Assembly (NCBI RefSeq): GCF_025252405.1
Contig: NZ_CP104307.1
Span: 2,046,001-2,110,000 of the forward strand
Length of the DNA: 64,000 nucleotides
Direction of reading: 5' to 3'
From: Flavobacterium sp. TR2
Lineage (GTDB): Bacteria; Bacteroidota; Bacteroidia; Flavobacteriales; Flavobacteriaceae
A program made the translations under genes and the position numbers. Shown here one piece after another: positions 27,201-35,213 of the stretch. The notes beneath the pieces are model-generated. The model saw nothing but the letters and a program-made list of their open reading frames with translations. It had not been told where the DNA came from and searched no databases. Numbering within the stretch: position 1 is the stretch's first letter; each line of letters begins with the position of its first letter.

Positions 27201-28576
27201 TTGCGGAATTCAGAAAAATTTGGGGTATCCAAGAAAGCTATCAAGAAAATGATAAAAAATACTTTTTTGAAAAAGACAGAAGTAAACATACCCATCATGC
27301 AATTGATGCTATTACAATTGCCTGTATGACCAAAGAGAAGTATGATGTATTAGCTAAAGCTTGGGTTTTGGAAGATAAAGAGCAAGTTAACGCCGCACGA
27401 AAGTTATTAGCTGATTCTAAGCCTTGGAAAACTTTTAAGGAAGATTTAAAGAAAATAGAAGAAGAGATTTTGGTTTCACATTATATGCCAGATAATATAA
27501 AAAAACAGTCAAAAAAGATTGTCAGAATTAGAGGTAAAAAACAATATGTTGCAGAAACGGAAACAGACACTAATGGTAAAACTATTTTAAAAAAAGATGC
27601 AAATCAAAAGATAATTTACAAGATAGATAAAGACGGAAAGAAAATTCCAAGGTTGCAGCAAGGTGATACTATTCGGGGGTCTTTACATCAAGACAGTATC
27701 TATGGGGCAATTAAAAATCCTTTGAATAATGAAGAAATCCGTTACGTCATTCGAAAAGATCTAGAAAATATCAAAGCTTCTGATGTGGAAAATATTGTTG
27801 ATGAGGTTGTAAAAGAAAAGGTAAAAGAAGCCATTGAAAATAAGGTTTTGGTGATTTCGTCCAATCCACAGCAAAAAAATAAATTAGCTGAAGGTAAAAA
27901 AGTTTGGATGAATGAAGAAAAGCAGATTGCAATTAATAAAGTGAGATTGTATGCTAATTCAGTTAAAAACCCGTTGGAGATCAAGGAACATAATCAATTA
28001 TCCAAATCACGTCACGAACATAAACAAAAAGTGTATGGGCAAAATGACGAGAATTATGCAATGGCAATTTATGACCTAGATGGTAAAAGAGAATTTGAGT
28101 TAATTAATAATTTTAACTTGGCAAAACTAATAAAACAAGGGCAAGGTTATTATCCTCTGTTTAAAGAGAAAGATGCTAAAGGGAAGAAAATACAGATTCC
28201 AATTGCAAAAAGTAATAGTAGGGATGTAGTTTTAAGAAGAGGACAGCAGGTTGTTTTCTATGACAAGGAAAATGAAAAGCCGAAAGATATAACAGAAATA
28301 ATTGATTTTGCAGGGAGGAAATATATTATTGAAGGATTGACCATTCAAAGAATTAAATCAGGGAATAATGAGTTTGAATACGGTGTACTAACTTTTCGCT
28401 TTTTTAATGAGGCTAGAAAATCTGATGAAATTAAAAAAGATAATTTTAAGCCAGACGGAGTTTTTAAGTTAGGTGAAAATAAGCCGACAAGAAAGATGAA
28501 TCATAGCCAGTTTTCTGCATTTATTGAAGGAATTGATTTTAAAGTTTTGCCATCAGGCAAATTGGAAAAAATCTAA
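24212..28576 (+). CDS. cas9: Cas9 nuclease, type II-C
   Basis: A 1454-residue RNA-guided DNA endonuclease. RuvC-I is ILGLDLGTNSIGWAIVD (Asp8), followed by the Arg-rich bridge helix (RSARKIKYRRKLRKYQTLK). RuvC-II is IHIEMAREL (Glu767), HNH is YDIEHTIPRS (His855) and RuvC-III is HTHHAIDAIT (Asp1032). The C-terminal 350 residues are the PAM-interacting part. No csn2 or cas4 is present, so the subtype is II-C. The length is at the upper end for II-C but usual for Bacteroidota. All nuclease residues are intact. The tracrRNA lies just upstream on the other strand and the array starts 86 bp downstream. Confidence 0.97.
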   Translation: MAKILGLDLGTNSIGWAIVDKDGDDFSLVDKGVRIFSEGVKSEKGIESSRASERTNYRSARKIKYRRKLRKYQTLKVLSINGMCPLSIDEVEEWKKSGFKKYPLNPEFLKWLRTDEDKNINPYALRDKASRGKVTAFEFGRALYHIAQRRGFLSNRLDQSAEGILEEHCPIIQTIIEDLGSTDEVIIELKDYFFNTGIIDENIKGGFKKDLDDGESKLKTLYNALKAIAIKNGNDIVKAKEEIIARLNRKEDLGAVKREIGEISQAIKNGNFSTLGQYLFSLYNRDKIRNKYTAREEHYLKEFEIVCKIQGIQGVNENEALPEKRYFALAKDLYKAIFFQRPLKSQKGLIGKCSFEKSKSRCSISHPDFEQYRMWTYLNTIKFGTQSEKTLRFLSQDEKLSLIPKFLRKKDNFNFEDLAKELIPKGATFGFYKSSRKDEFHYWFNYKSTDTVTGCPLSASLKNTIGEDWETKTFTYKTLNSKQKEVSRTVDYKDLWHLLSVSTSDIYLYGYAKNKLGLSDKNAKAFSRIRLKKDYASLSLNAINKILPYVKEGLLYSHAVFMANVENIIDEEIWSDEIQRKYIQDKIALIIQNHTYENSLLEVVNSLIKDCKTDNCYYSKEAEDTYKNDLNKKLLPFFNYNFVEDKQAVLDKLFPIFIEQLKTHEFVKIKRLDEKVLEFLNGENEDGQVLCSNERRLKKLYHPSDIEIFKKKIIKDEFGNEKLVLGSPLTASIKNPMAMRALHQLRKVLNTLIFEGDIDEKTKIHIEMARELNDANKRKGIQDYQNELEKNRKEAASEIRKLYLEECGKEIEPTEDDLLRYQLWLEQNRAEIYEQGKNISICDIIGSNPKYDIEHTIPRSISQDNSQMNKTLCSQRFNRDIKGNKMPIELYNHLEIIPRIAHWREEADNLSREIEIITRSIKAAATKDVKDRKIRRRHYLTLKRDYIKGKYERFIWEEPKVGFKNSQIPDTGIITKYAQAYLKSYFNRVESVKGGMVAEFRKIWGIQESYQENDKKYFFEKDRSKHTHHAIDAITIACMTKEKYDVLAKAWVLEDKEQVNAARKLLADSKPWKTFKEDLKKIEEEILVSHYMPDNIKKQSKKIVRIRGKKQYVAETETDTNGKTILKKDANQKIIYKIDKDGKKIPRLQQGDTIRGSLHQDSIYGAIKNPLNNEEIRYVIRKDLENIKASDVENIVDEVVKEKVKEAIENKVLVISSNPQQKNKLAEGKKVWMNEEKQIAINKVRLYANSVKNPLEIKEHNQLSKSRHEHKQKVYGQNDENYAMAIYDLDGKREFELINNFNLAKLIKQGQGYYPLFKEKDAKGKKIQIPIAKSNSRDVVLRRGQQVVFYDKENEKPKDITEIIDFAGRKYIIEGLTIQRIKSGNNEFEYGVLTFRFFNEARKSDEIKKDNFKPDGVFKLGENKPTRKMNHSQFSAFIEGIDFKVLPSGKLEKI

Positions 28577-28614
28577 CTTGTTTAATTGCATTCATATATT
28601 TAATATCAAACATC

Positions 28615-28672
28615 CAAACCACAACGGAAATCGACTTTCGTTTTTTGTTTCAACGATTTCCGTTGTGGTTTG
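28615..28672. promoter_or_regulatory. Perfect 19-bp hairpin at the cas9-side edge of the array
   Basis: CAAACCACAACGGAAATCG (28615-28633) is the exact reverse complement of 28654-28672, which includes the first 11 bases of the first repeat. The loop is 20 bases and T-rich. Part of the left arm is therefore an inverted copy of the repeat start. It may end cas9 transcription, mark the leader, or pair with crRNA. Confidence 0.7.
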
Positions 28673-30936
28673 ATTAAAGATTAGAAAACACGATACTACT
28701 GGCTACTACTGACGAACAGCGCAGAAAGTTGTGGTTTGATTAAAGATTAGAAAACACGATATTACTGGCTACTACTGACGAACAGCGCAGAAAGTTGTGG
28801 TTTGATTAAAGATTAGAAAACACGATATTTGTCTGGTCTCTATCTCATCTAGCGCGAAGTTGTGGTTTGATTAAAGATTAGAAAACACGATATTTTACTC
28901 TTAGGCAAAGGTTTAGACGGCAAAGTTGTGGTTTGATTAAAGATTAGAAAACACGATATTGGGCTGACCCGAGCTTAAAATCTTCTTACGGTTGTGGTTT
29001 GATTAAAGATTAGAAAACACGATATTTGAAATTTTTGATTTAGACAATCTTGATAAGTTGTGGTTTGATTAAAGATTAGAAAACACGATATTAGGATATG
29101 GAAACGATGAAAAAAATTGGAGGTTGTGGTTTGATTAAAGATTAGAAAACACGATATTAGAAGCAGATACAGCATCTAAAAAAGCAGAGTTGTGGTTTGA
29201 TTAAAGATTAGAAAACACGATATTCATTCTGCAAAGATACACAGGACTTTAATGGTTGTGGTTTGATTAAAGATTAGAAAACACGATATTAAATAAAAGC
29301 ATTCTAAAATGGCTATTAAAGTTGTGGTTTGATTAAAGATTAGAAAACACGATATTCGTCTTAAAGGAATTGACGGAGCAATTATCGTTGTGGTTTGATT
29401 AAAGATTAGAAAACACGATATTCAGGACAGCGCGGTATATCAAGAAAAATGGTTGTGGTTTGATTAAAGATTAGAAAACACGATATTCCATATAAGAAAC
29501 TGAGCAGAAATAGGAAAGTTGTGGTTTGATTAAAGATTAGAAAACACGATATTAATGCGGACACCTACCACAAGGTACAGTATGTTGTGGTTTGATTAAA
29601 GATTAGAAAACACGATATTACACACACATATACAGTTGCTGGCGATTAGTTGTGGTTTGATTAAAGATTAGAAAACACGATATTGCTAGAGTTCCTAATA
29701 TTGAGCAGGATACAGTTGTGGTTTGATTAAAGATTAGAAAACACGATATTGCAGACAGAACTCTTATTACAGAACCTGACGTTGTGGTTTGATTAAAGAT
29801 TAGAAAACACGATATTAGACATAGTCGGGTCAGTAGGACCGTCAGGTTGTGGTTTGATTAAAGATTAGAAAACACGATATTTTCACTAAACGACAAATAA
29901 CCACGATTGCCGTTGTGGTTTGATTAAAGATTAGAAAACACGATATTCATAATTAACGATTTTTAGTGCAAAGCACAGTTGTGGTTTGATTAAAGATTAG
30001 AAAACACGATATTAAGACATAGTCGGGTCAGTAGGACCGTCAGGTTGTGGTTTGATTAAAGATTAGAAAACACGATATTTCGATGGTATCTTATTATAGA
30101 TAACATCAGTTGTGGTTTGATTAAAGATTAGAAAACACGATATTCCAATGGGGAGCCATAAACCATCAATTTGGGTTGTGGTTTGATTAAAGATTAGAAA
30201 ACACGATATTTGGGCATCAAATCCGCTCAGCACGGTGCAGGTTGTGGTTTGATTAAAGATTAGAAAACACGATATTGGAATTATATGGACAAATGAACGA
30301 AATTGGGTTGTGGTTTGATTAAAGATTAGAAAACACGATATTATCAGATCGTTAATACAGCAGAAGAAAATGGTTGTGGTTTGATTAAAGATTAGAAAAC
30401 ACGATATTTGGAAAACGTAATATCGTACCCGATACAGGGTTGTGGTTTGATTAAAGATTAGAAAACACGATATTACTAAGCCAAAAACATAAAGGCGGAA
30501 AAATGTTGTGGTTTGATTAAAGATTAGAAAACACGATATTAGTCCTGCGTCAAACATACTAGCGAGACCGGTTGTGGTTTGATTAAAGATTAGAAAACAC
30601 GATATTTGACTCAGATTTTTAGATCATGGAAGGTAAGTTGTGGTTTGATTAAAGATTAGAAAACACGATATTAAGTTCTCAATCAATATTTTAGCAGAGT
30701 ATGTTGTGGTTTGATTAAAGATTAGAAAACACGATATTCTATATCGGTTATAAGTATCTCCATATTAGGTTGTGGTTTGATTAAAGATTAGAAAACACGA
30801 TATTGTTGCGTTATACAATCATTTGACAGGCAAGGTTGTGGTTTGATTAAAGATTAGAAAACACGATATTTATGTACTGGATAAGGCGCGTGTAAGCAGT
30901 GTTGTGGTTTGATTAAAGATTAGAAAACACGATATT
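28662..30936 (+). CRISPR. CRISPR array, 35 repeats and 34 spacers
   Basis: The 36-bp repeat begins GTTGTGGTTTGATTAAAG and ends AAAACACGATATT. Repeats start at 28662, 28728, 28794, 28859 and so on to 30901; 29 spacers are 30 bp and five are 29 bp. Only the first repeat differs (CGATACT at the end). The orientation giving spacer followed by GTTGTGG matches the crRNA strand of type II systems, so crRNAs are read on plus. Spacers 1 and 2 are identical, and spacers 18 and 21 differ only by one extra 5' base. The uniform repeats suggest a recently active array. Confidence 0.97.
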
Positions 30937-30987
30937 AGTTGATGTCTTTTCTGTTGATATATAGGTTTTTAAGCTGAAATATCGTTT

Positions 30988-31038
30988 AAAAAAATGCTTC
31001 TTTTATGGATTGATACCCCATGATTGAGGCATTTTTTT
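30988..31038. terminator. Terminator between the array and cas2
   Basis: AAAAAAATGC and GCATTTTTTT arms flank a 31-base interval, in a gap where the array (plus) and cas1-cas2 (minus) converge. It can work in both directions. Confidence 0.55.
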
Positions 31039-31070
31039 ATTTCTATGTTTAGTTTTTGGACTAATACGCT

Positions 31071-31400
31071 TTAAAATAATTCTAATTGGGTGGGCTGCGG
31101 TGCTGAGGGCAAGGTTTCTTTTCCCCAGAAGTTTAAAATATTTCCGAACTGTTTGTCGGTTATTCGCAATATGCTCACCTTTCCTGAAGGAGGAAGAAGT
31201 TTATGGATTCTTTTTTCATGAACGTCTGCACTCTCACCGCTTGCGCAATGTCTTACATATACAGAATATTGCATCATCGAAAAGCCATCTTTTAATAGAT
31301 TGTTTCTAAATCCAGATGCATTTCGTCTATCTTTTTTTGTTTCCGTGGGCAGATCAAAAAAAACAAAAAGCCACATTATTCTATATCCGTTAAGCTCCAT
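31071..31400 (-). CDS. cas2: Cas2 adaptation protein
   Basis: A 109-residue Cas2. The first strand MWLFVFFDLPTET contains the conserved Asp after the hydrophobic strand, and RNNLLKDGFSMMQYSVYVR is the typical second element. Cas2 dimers bridge two Cas1 dimers to insert new spacers. The gene overlaps cas1 by 25 bp, giving a tight cas1-cas2 operon on minus that converges on the array. The C-terminus QLELF is common in type II Cas2 proteins. Confidence 0.93.
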   Translation of the reverse strand: MELNGYRIMWLFVFFDLPTETKKDRRNASGFRNNLLKDGFSMMQYSVYVRHCASGESADVHEKRIHKLLPPSGKVSILRITDKQFGNILNFWGKETLPSAPQPTQLELF

Positions 31401-32290
31401 AAGGCTGGATATTTAATTTTTTTTCGATTTCCTGTGAAGCATTGTTGGAGTGAACTTGCAGTTTTTTGCAAACCTATCATTAAAGGGCTTTTCTCATCTT
31501 TAAAATAAACTGTCCTAGTTAGTATTTGTAATAATTCCGCCTTAATAGCAGTGTTTAGTTCTTGCTCCTTAAAATTTTGCATAATTTCAAAGACTTTTTC
31601 ATCCACAATGGGACGAAATGGTTCCATAATGTCATCAGCAAGTGCAAAAGCATTGTATTTACTTTTATGATGAATTCCCAATGTATTAAGTAAGCCACTT
31701 CCGGAAAGAGCTCTTGCAGTTGCAGCTCTTAAAATTGCATATCCATAATTCAGGAAATTATTAGGATAGTTTCCATAACGTTCTCTTTTAATTCCATCAA
31801 ATTCTAAATTAGGTTGTGGAAAATATTTCCAATATTGCTGTGCAGCTACTCCTTCCATATTAGATGAATCTCCGCTTAACACTTTGCTGGCTAGAAATGC
31901 AAAACTATTTTTAGAGTCTGTTATTTTTTCAAGCAATTGCCCTTGGTTTTTAATTTTTTCAATTATTGTTTGTTGCCATAGTTGTTTTTTTAATGGTATA
32001 GAGGCTTCGATTTGATTTTTGAATATTTCCTGCTGGATATGATGACTATTAAGGTTTAACAGCATTCCGTTGGGTAGATGATTCTTTCCACAGATAATAA
32101 TTGAGATGTTGTTTTCAACGAGTAAATTCATAGCAGGGATGCTTAGGTAGATTTCATTATGATCGAGAACAAGAAAACCGATATCTTCAATTGGGACACT
32201 ACTATCTTTCATTTCTGATTTTAGTACTAGCTGATTATTTTTTGTCGTTATTGAAATTTTGTTTTCAATTAAAATAGTTCGTTTTAGCAT
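31376..32290 (-). CDS. cas1: Cas1 integrase of the CRISPR system
   Basis: A 304-residue type II Cas1. The N-terminal beta domain includes SVPIEDIGFLVLDHNEIYLS, and the helical catalytic domain includes GVAAQQYWKYF, LNYGYAILRAATARALSGSG and LADDIMEPFRPIVDE, holding the metal-binding Glu, His and Asp positions. It integrates protospacers at the leader-repeat boundary. Cas1 and cas2 are inverted relative to cas9, which is unusual because II-C loci normally run cas9-cas1-cas2 on one strand. Confidence 0.95.
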   Translation of the reverse strand: MLKRTILIENKISITTKNNQLVLKSEMKDSSVPIEDIGFLVLDHNEIYLSIPAMNLLVENNISIIICGKNHLPNGMLLNLNSHHIQQEIFKNQIEASIPLKKQLWQQTIIEKIKNQGQLLEKITDSKNSFAFLASKVLSGDSSNMEGVAAQQYWKYFPQPNLEFDGIKRERYGNYPNNFLNYGYAILRAATARALSGSGLLNTLGIHHKSKYNAFALADDIMEPFRPIVDEKVFEIMQNFKEQELNTAIKAELLQILTRTVYFKDEKSPLMIGLQKTASSLQQCFTGNRKKIKYPALWSLTDIE

Positions 32291-32455
32291 AAGATTAATT
32301 TAAAATTACTAATAGCTGTAGACTGCACATAAGGATGGTAAATTTCGGCTTTAAAGTAATGTTGCTTTTACGGTTTTCCATAATTTAGGAATAAAGCAAG
32401 ATGAAAGTTTATTAATATTATACCTTACTTGTTTGCCAACATTTAATAAACTAAA

Positions 32456-32497
32456 AGTGTAAATAATGTACACTAAAACTGTAATTTATTATCTTTG
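32456..32497 (+). promoter_or_regulatory. Promoter and inverted repeat of the zeta-kinase gene
   Basis: AGTGTA (32456-32461) and TACACT (32469-32474) form an inverted repeat upstream of TATCTTTG (32490-32497), a perfect -7 box. The ATG at 32503 lies only 6 bases after the box, so the mRNA is probably leaderless. The repeat is a good operator candidate. The rest of the gap 32291-32455 shows nothing clear. Confidence 0.55.
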
Positions 32498-32502
32498 TAG
32501 TG

Positions 32503-33123
32503 ATGAATAAAAATCTTTACATAATTGCAGGCTGTAATGGTGCTGGCAAGACTACAGCCTCATTTACAATACTTCCCGAAATATTAAACTGTAAGGAGTT
32601 TGTAAATGCGGACGAAATTGCCAAAGGACTTTCTCCTTTCCAGCCTGAAAAAGCTGCCTTTGAATCGGGAAGGATAATGCTTCACCGAATCAATGAATTA
32701 TTAGCCAACAATGAAGTCTTTGCTTTCGAAACGACTTTGGCCACAAAAAGCTATAAGCAGAAAGTGATTTCGGCTCAGGAAAAAGGCTATAAAGTGGTTC
32801 TTTTATTTTTTTGGCTCGACAGTGTTGATCTGGCAATCGAGAGGGTCAAGACGAGGGTTCAGGAAGGTGGACATAATATTGAAACCGATGTTATTAAACG
32901 CAGATATAAAAACGGAATAGCCAATTTATTTGATATATATTTGCCTATAGTTAATGAGGCATTGATTTTTGACAATACAGCTGTAAAAGCTGAATTATTA
33001 GCTCAAAAAACTTTAGGCAATGACATTGAAATTATAAACGAAATCAAGTTCGATAAACTCAAAAATGACCAATCATGGGAGAACACAAAACAACAACGAC
33101 ACCGACTCAGAAGAAGATTATAG
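32503..33123 (+). CDS. Zeta-toxin-family P-loop kinase
   Basis: The ATG at 32503 is preferred to the GTG three bases earlier because of the promoter spacing. The 206-residue protein has a Walker A motif GCNGAGKTT near residue 11, then NADEIAKGLSPFQ and FAFETTLATKSY, the substrate region of zeta/PezT kinases, and a later RVKTRVQEGGHNI segment with the expected Arg residues. Zeta toxins phosphorylate UDP-N-acetylglucosamine and block cell-wall synthesis; some chromosomal relatives have milder roles. A 53-residue gene overlaps its 3' end and may encode the partner or antitoxin. Confidence 0.75.
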   Translation: MNKNLYIIAGCNGAGKTTASFTILPEILNCKEFVNADEIAKGLSPFQPEKAAFESGRIMLHRINELLANNEVFAFETTLATKSYKQKVISAQEKGYKVVLLFFWLDSVDLAIERVKTRVQEGGHNIETDVIKRRYKNGIANLFDIYLPIVNEALIFDNTAVKAELLAQKTLGNDIEIINEIKFDKLKNDQSWENTKQQRHRLRRRL

Positions 33124-33236
33124 AGGCAATGGATAAAGTTTCTGAAAAATTAATTGAGTTTAAAAAGAAAAATAACAGCGATCTCGTTGTAATGCAGGAC
33201 GGTAAAATCGTAAGAATTAAAGCCAGCTCTTTGTAA
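33075..33236 (+). CDS. Small partner of the zeta-type kinase
   Basis: ATG at 33075 lies inside the end of the kinase gene, giving a 49-bp overlap in another frame. The 53-residue product begins MGEHKTTTTPTQKKIIEAMD and has an amphipathic helix and a short VVMQDGKIVRIKA strand pair. The overlap and the terminator right after it support a real gene. It could be an antitoxin, though known epsilon antitoxins are longer and precede zeta. Confidence 0.55.
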   Translation: MGEHKTTTTPTQKKIIEAMDKVSEKLIEFKKKNNSDLVVMQDGKIVRIKASSL

Positions 33237-33258
33237 AATATTATTTCAATAACAGCGC

Positions 33259-33286
33259 AAAGCTCTCAGAAATGGGAGCTTTTTTT
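33259..33286 (+). terminator. Terminator after the zeta-kinase operon
   Basis: AAAGCTC and GAGCTTT pair, followed by a T-rich run. Confidence 0.75.
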
Positions 33287-33425
33287 ATTTGCAGACTAAA
33301 AAATTATTAGGAAAATAATTAAACTAAATCTACTTTCGCATAAGCTGGGAAATGTTTGAAGGACTTTCTTTTATATAGAGATTTTTTGCAAGTGGTCATT
33401 CATTGTATAGAAAAATTTTACCGAC

Positions 33426-33479
33426 CCTTATAAGTATAAGTACAACGGGAAAGAGCTTCAAGACGAGCTGGGGCTTAAC
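33426..33479 (+). pseudogene. Rhs core remnant (junction 2)
   Basis: In frame with the following gene this encodes [18 protein letters not shown] with no start codon and a stop shortly before. It shares DNA with junctions 1 and 3 from CCTTATAAGTATAAGTACAA onward; upstream sequence differs. Confidence 0.75.
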
Positions 33480-34343
33480 ATGTATGATATGGATGCTAGA
33501 CAATATGACCCAGCAATTGCTAGATGGGTTGTTCACGACCCAATTGTTCATTATAGCCAATCTCCTTATAGTGGATTTAATGGAAATCCAATTTATTGGG
33601 CTGACCCGAGTGGAATGGCTGGTGCACATTATAATTGGAATACAGGTGGTTATGAAAACGGTTCAGGGCAAAGTATTTCTTTTTCAGAAGCAATGGGAAG
33701 TTATGGTTTAAATACGGATGGTAGTAAAAAAACTGATTCAACTGAGAGTACATCTGAGAGTACAACTTCACCAGCAAATATTAACCCTAAAGATGCTTTT
33801 GGTTATGAAAAAAAATATCCTCGTACGATGGCAGTCCTTAGACAATTAAGAGGATATGTAAAAGCAAATCCAGAAATACTAAAGAAATTATCTAAGTGGT
33901 CAGGTTATTCAACTATGGAGGTTTTGGAAAAATTAAAATATTCAAATAGTAGTATATTGATGGAAATTAGCGAATTAGAAAGTAAGAACCAATATAATCC
34001 TCCTGGCTATACCGAAAGCAGCAAATTTTTTTACCTTAATATTGAGAACGCTGAAATGTTCGAAACCATTAAAAAAAATGATGAATTACAAGTGTATTCT
34101 TTTTTTATTGCAGTTACCATATTACATGAATTTATTCATGTTGGAAGAAGAGTAAATAATTTAAGAAAATTTGATACTGATGAAATGGGTTGGGGATGGG
34201 AAAGAGATACATTTGGAGGACATGTAATCAATCCTGGGTTAATCGATAATGATGCTTATAATTATTTCACTGAAAATAAAGGACTAGTTAAAAAATACAA
34301 ATGGAGTTTTAAAGATTCATATAAATTACCACCACTTTTCTAA
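33480..34343 (+). CDS. Orphan Rhs C-terminal toxin, zinc metallopeptidase-like
   Basis: A 287-residue protein starting within the Rhs core tail (YDMDARQYDPAIARWVVHDP, then NPIYWADPSG). Residues 213-226 read ILHEFIHVGRR, a zincin HExxH motif with His216, Glu217 and His220; a further acidic residue or histidine follows around GWGWERDTFGGHV. It is probably a protease or peptidoglycan-acting effector. As an orphan tip it lacks the delivery domains. The lipoprotein gene 8 bp downstream is its likely immunity gene. Confidence 0.7.
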   Translation: MYDMDARQYDPAIARWVVHDPIVHYSQSPYSGFNGNPIYWADPSGMAGAHYNWNTGGYENGSGQSISFSEAMGSYGLNTDGSKKTDSTESTSESTTSPANINPKDAFGYEKKYPRTMAVLRQLRGYVKANPEILKKLSKWSGYSTMEVLEKLKYSNSSILMEISELESKNQYNPPGYTESSKFFYLNIENAEMFETIKKNDELQVYSFFIAVTILHEFIHVGRRVNNLRKFDTDEMGWGWERDTFGGHVINPGLIDNDAYNYFTENKGLVKKYKWSFKDSYKLPPLF

Positions 34344-34351
34344 AAAAAAAT

Positions 34352-34954
34352 ATGATAAAAAATATGAGAAAAAAATGCATTTACTTAGCGAATTTTTGTT
34401 GCTTGTTATTAGTGATTTCATGTAAAAAAGAAGTTATTGTTGAACAGCAAAATGTTAAGGTTAATTATGGGCAGAAGTTTATTGAAGATAATTTTTTAAA
34501 AATAGTAGATACAATTGCATACAGTAGGGGAGCATTCATAACTACTTCAAGCGATTCTATTTCATATCCTAGATTATCAGTAAAATTATTTCAAAAAACA
34601 AAATATCTTAAAGGATTGGAAGAATCGACAACTGCTTATTTTAAAGAGAATAAAGATTTAGGAATAGTTTTTAAAGATGTTATAAATAAAAAATCTTATT
34701 CAATAGTCACTTTAGATTCTAATTTTCCGAAAAGTATAGGTAAATATTACTTTTTCTTTAATGAGAATGAACAAGACAAAACCATGAAATATGCTGGAAG
34801 AATCGATATAGAGAACTTTAAAATATATAAAAATAAAGCTGTATTGTTATTATCCAAATCAGTTGGACATTACGGAACCACAGAGATTGTATTTCTACTA
34901 AAAGAGAATGGTATATGGAAAATTTACAAAAGAGAAGTTTTAGCTGAGTCGTAG
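34352..34954 (+). CDS. Immunity-type lipoprotein for the metallopeptidase toxin
   Basis: A 200-residue protein with a lipoprotein signal ending in LLLVISC. A second ATG at 34364 gives MRKKC and would also work. The mature part is a beta-rich domain with no known motif. A lipoprotein immunity protein would act in the periplasm, which suggests that the paired toxin works there. The gap to the toxin gene is 8 bp. Confidence 0.55.
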   Translation: MIKNMRKKCIYLANFCCLLLVISCKKEVIVEQQNVKVNYGQKFIEDNFLKIVDTIAYSRGAFITTSSDSISYPRLSVKLFQKTKYLKGLEESTTAYFKENKDLGIVFKDVINKKSYSIVTLDSNFPKSIGKYYFFFNENEQDKTMKYAGRIDIENFKIYKNKAVLLLSKSVGHYGTTEIVFLLKENGIWKIYKREVLAES

Positions 34955-34960
34955 GTAGGT

Positions 34961-35187
34961 GTATCAGATGTGTTGGTGGTTAATTAATGCCTCTAACATT
35001 TGCAGGAAATCAGATATTTATAGTAATATCGCATAAAAATTAAAACAGCCTTCGGGCTGTTTTTTTTTATTTTAGGTAATGTATCAGATGTGTTGGTGGT
35101 TAATTAATGCCTCTAACATTTACAGAAAATCAGATATTTATATTAATATAGCATAAAAAATAAGACAGCCTTTGGGCTGTTTTTTTA
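34961..35187 (+). repeat. Two tandem ~107-bp repeats, each with a terminator
   Basis: Copies at 34961-35068 and 35081-35187 both open with GTATCAGATGTGTTGGTGGT and end in the hairpin ACAGCC-tt-GGGCTGT followed by T residues. They differ at few positions. They lie just before the IS1-family gene, whose coding start contains the related string CAGATGTGTTGGTG. Confidence 0.7.
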
Positions 35188-35213
35188 TTTTATAATGCCT
35201 TAAATCGAAAAAA

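Noticed and set aside
30063..30557. Long minus-strand reading frame with repeated ISCFLIFNQTTT units
   Set aside because: It is the antisense translation of the CRISPR repeats, with spacers in between, not a gene.
28662..30936. Splitting the locus into two arrays because of occasional 29-bp spacers
   Set aside because: Repeats are identical throughout apart from the first, and spacing is regular (65 or 66 bp), so it is one array.
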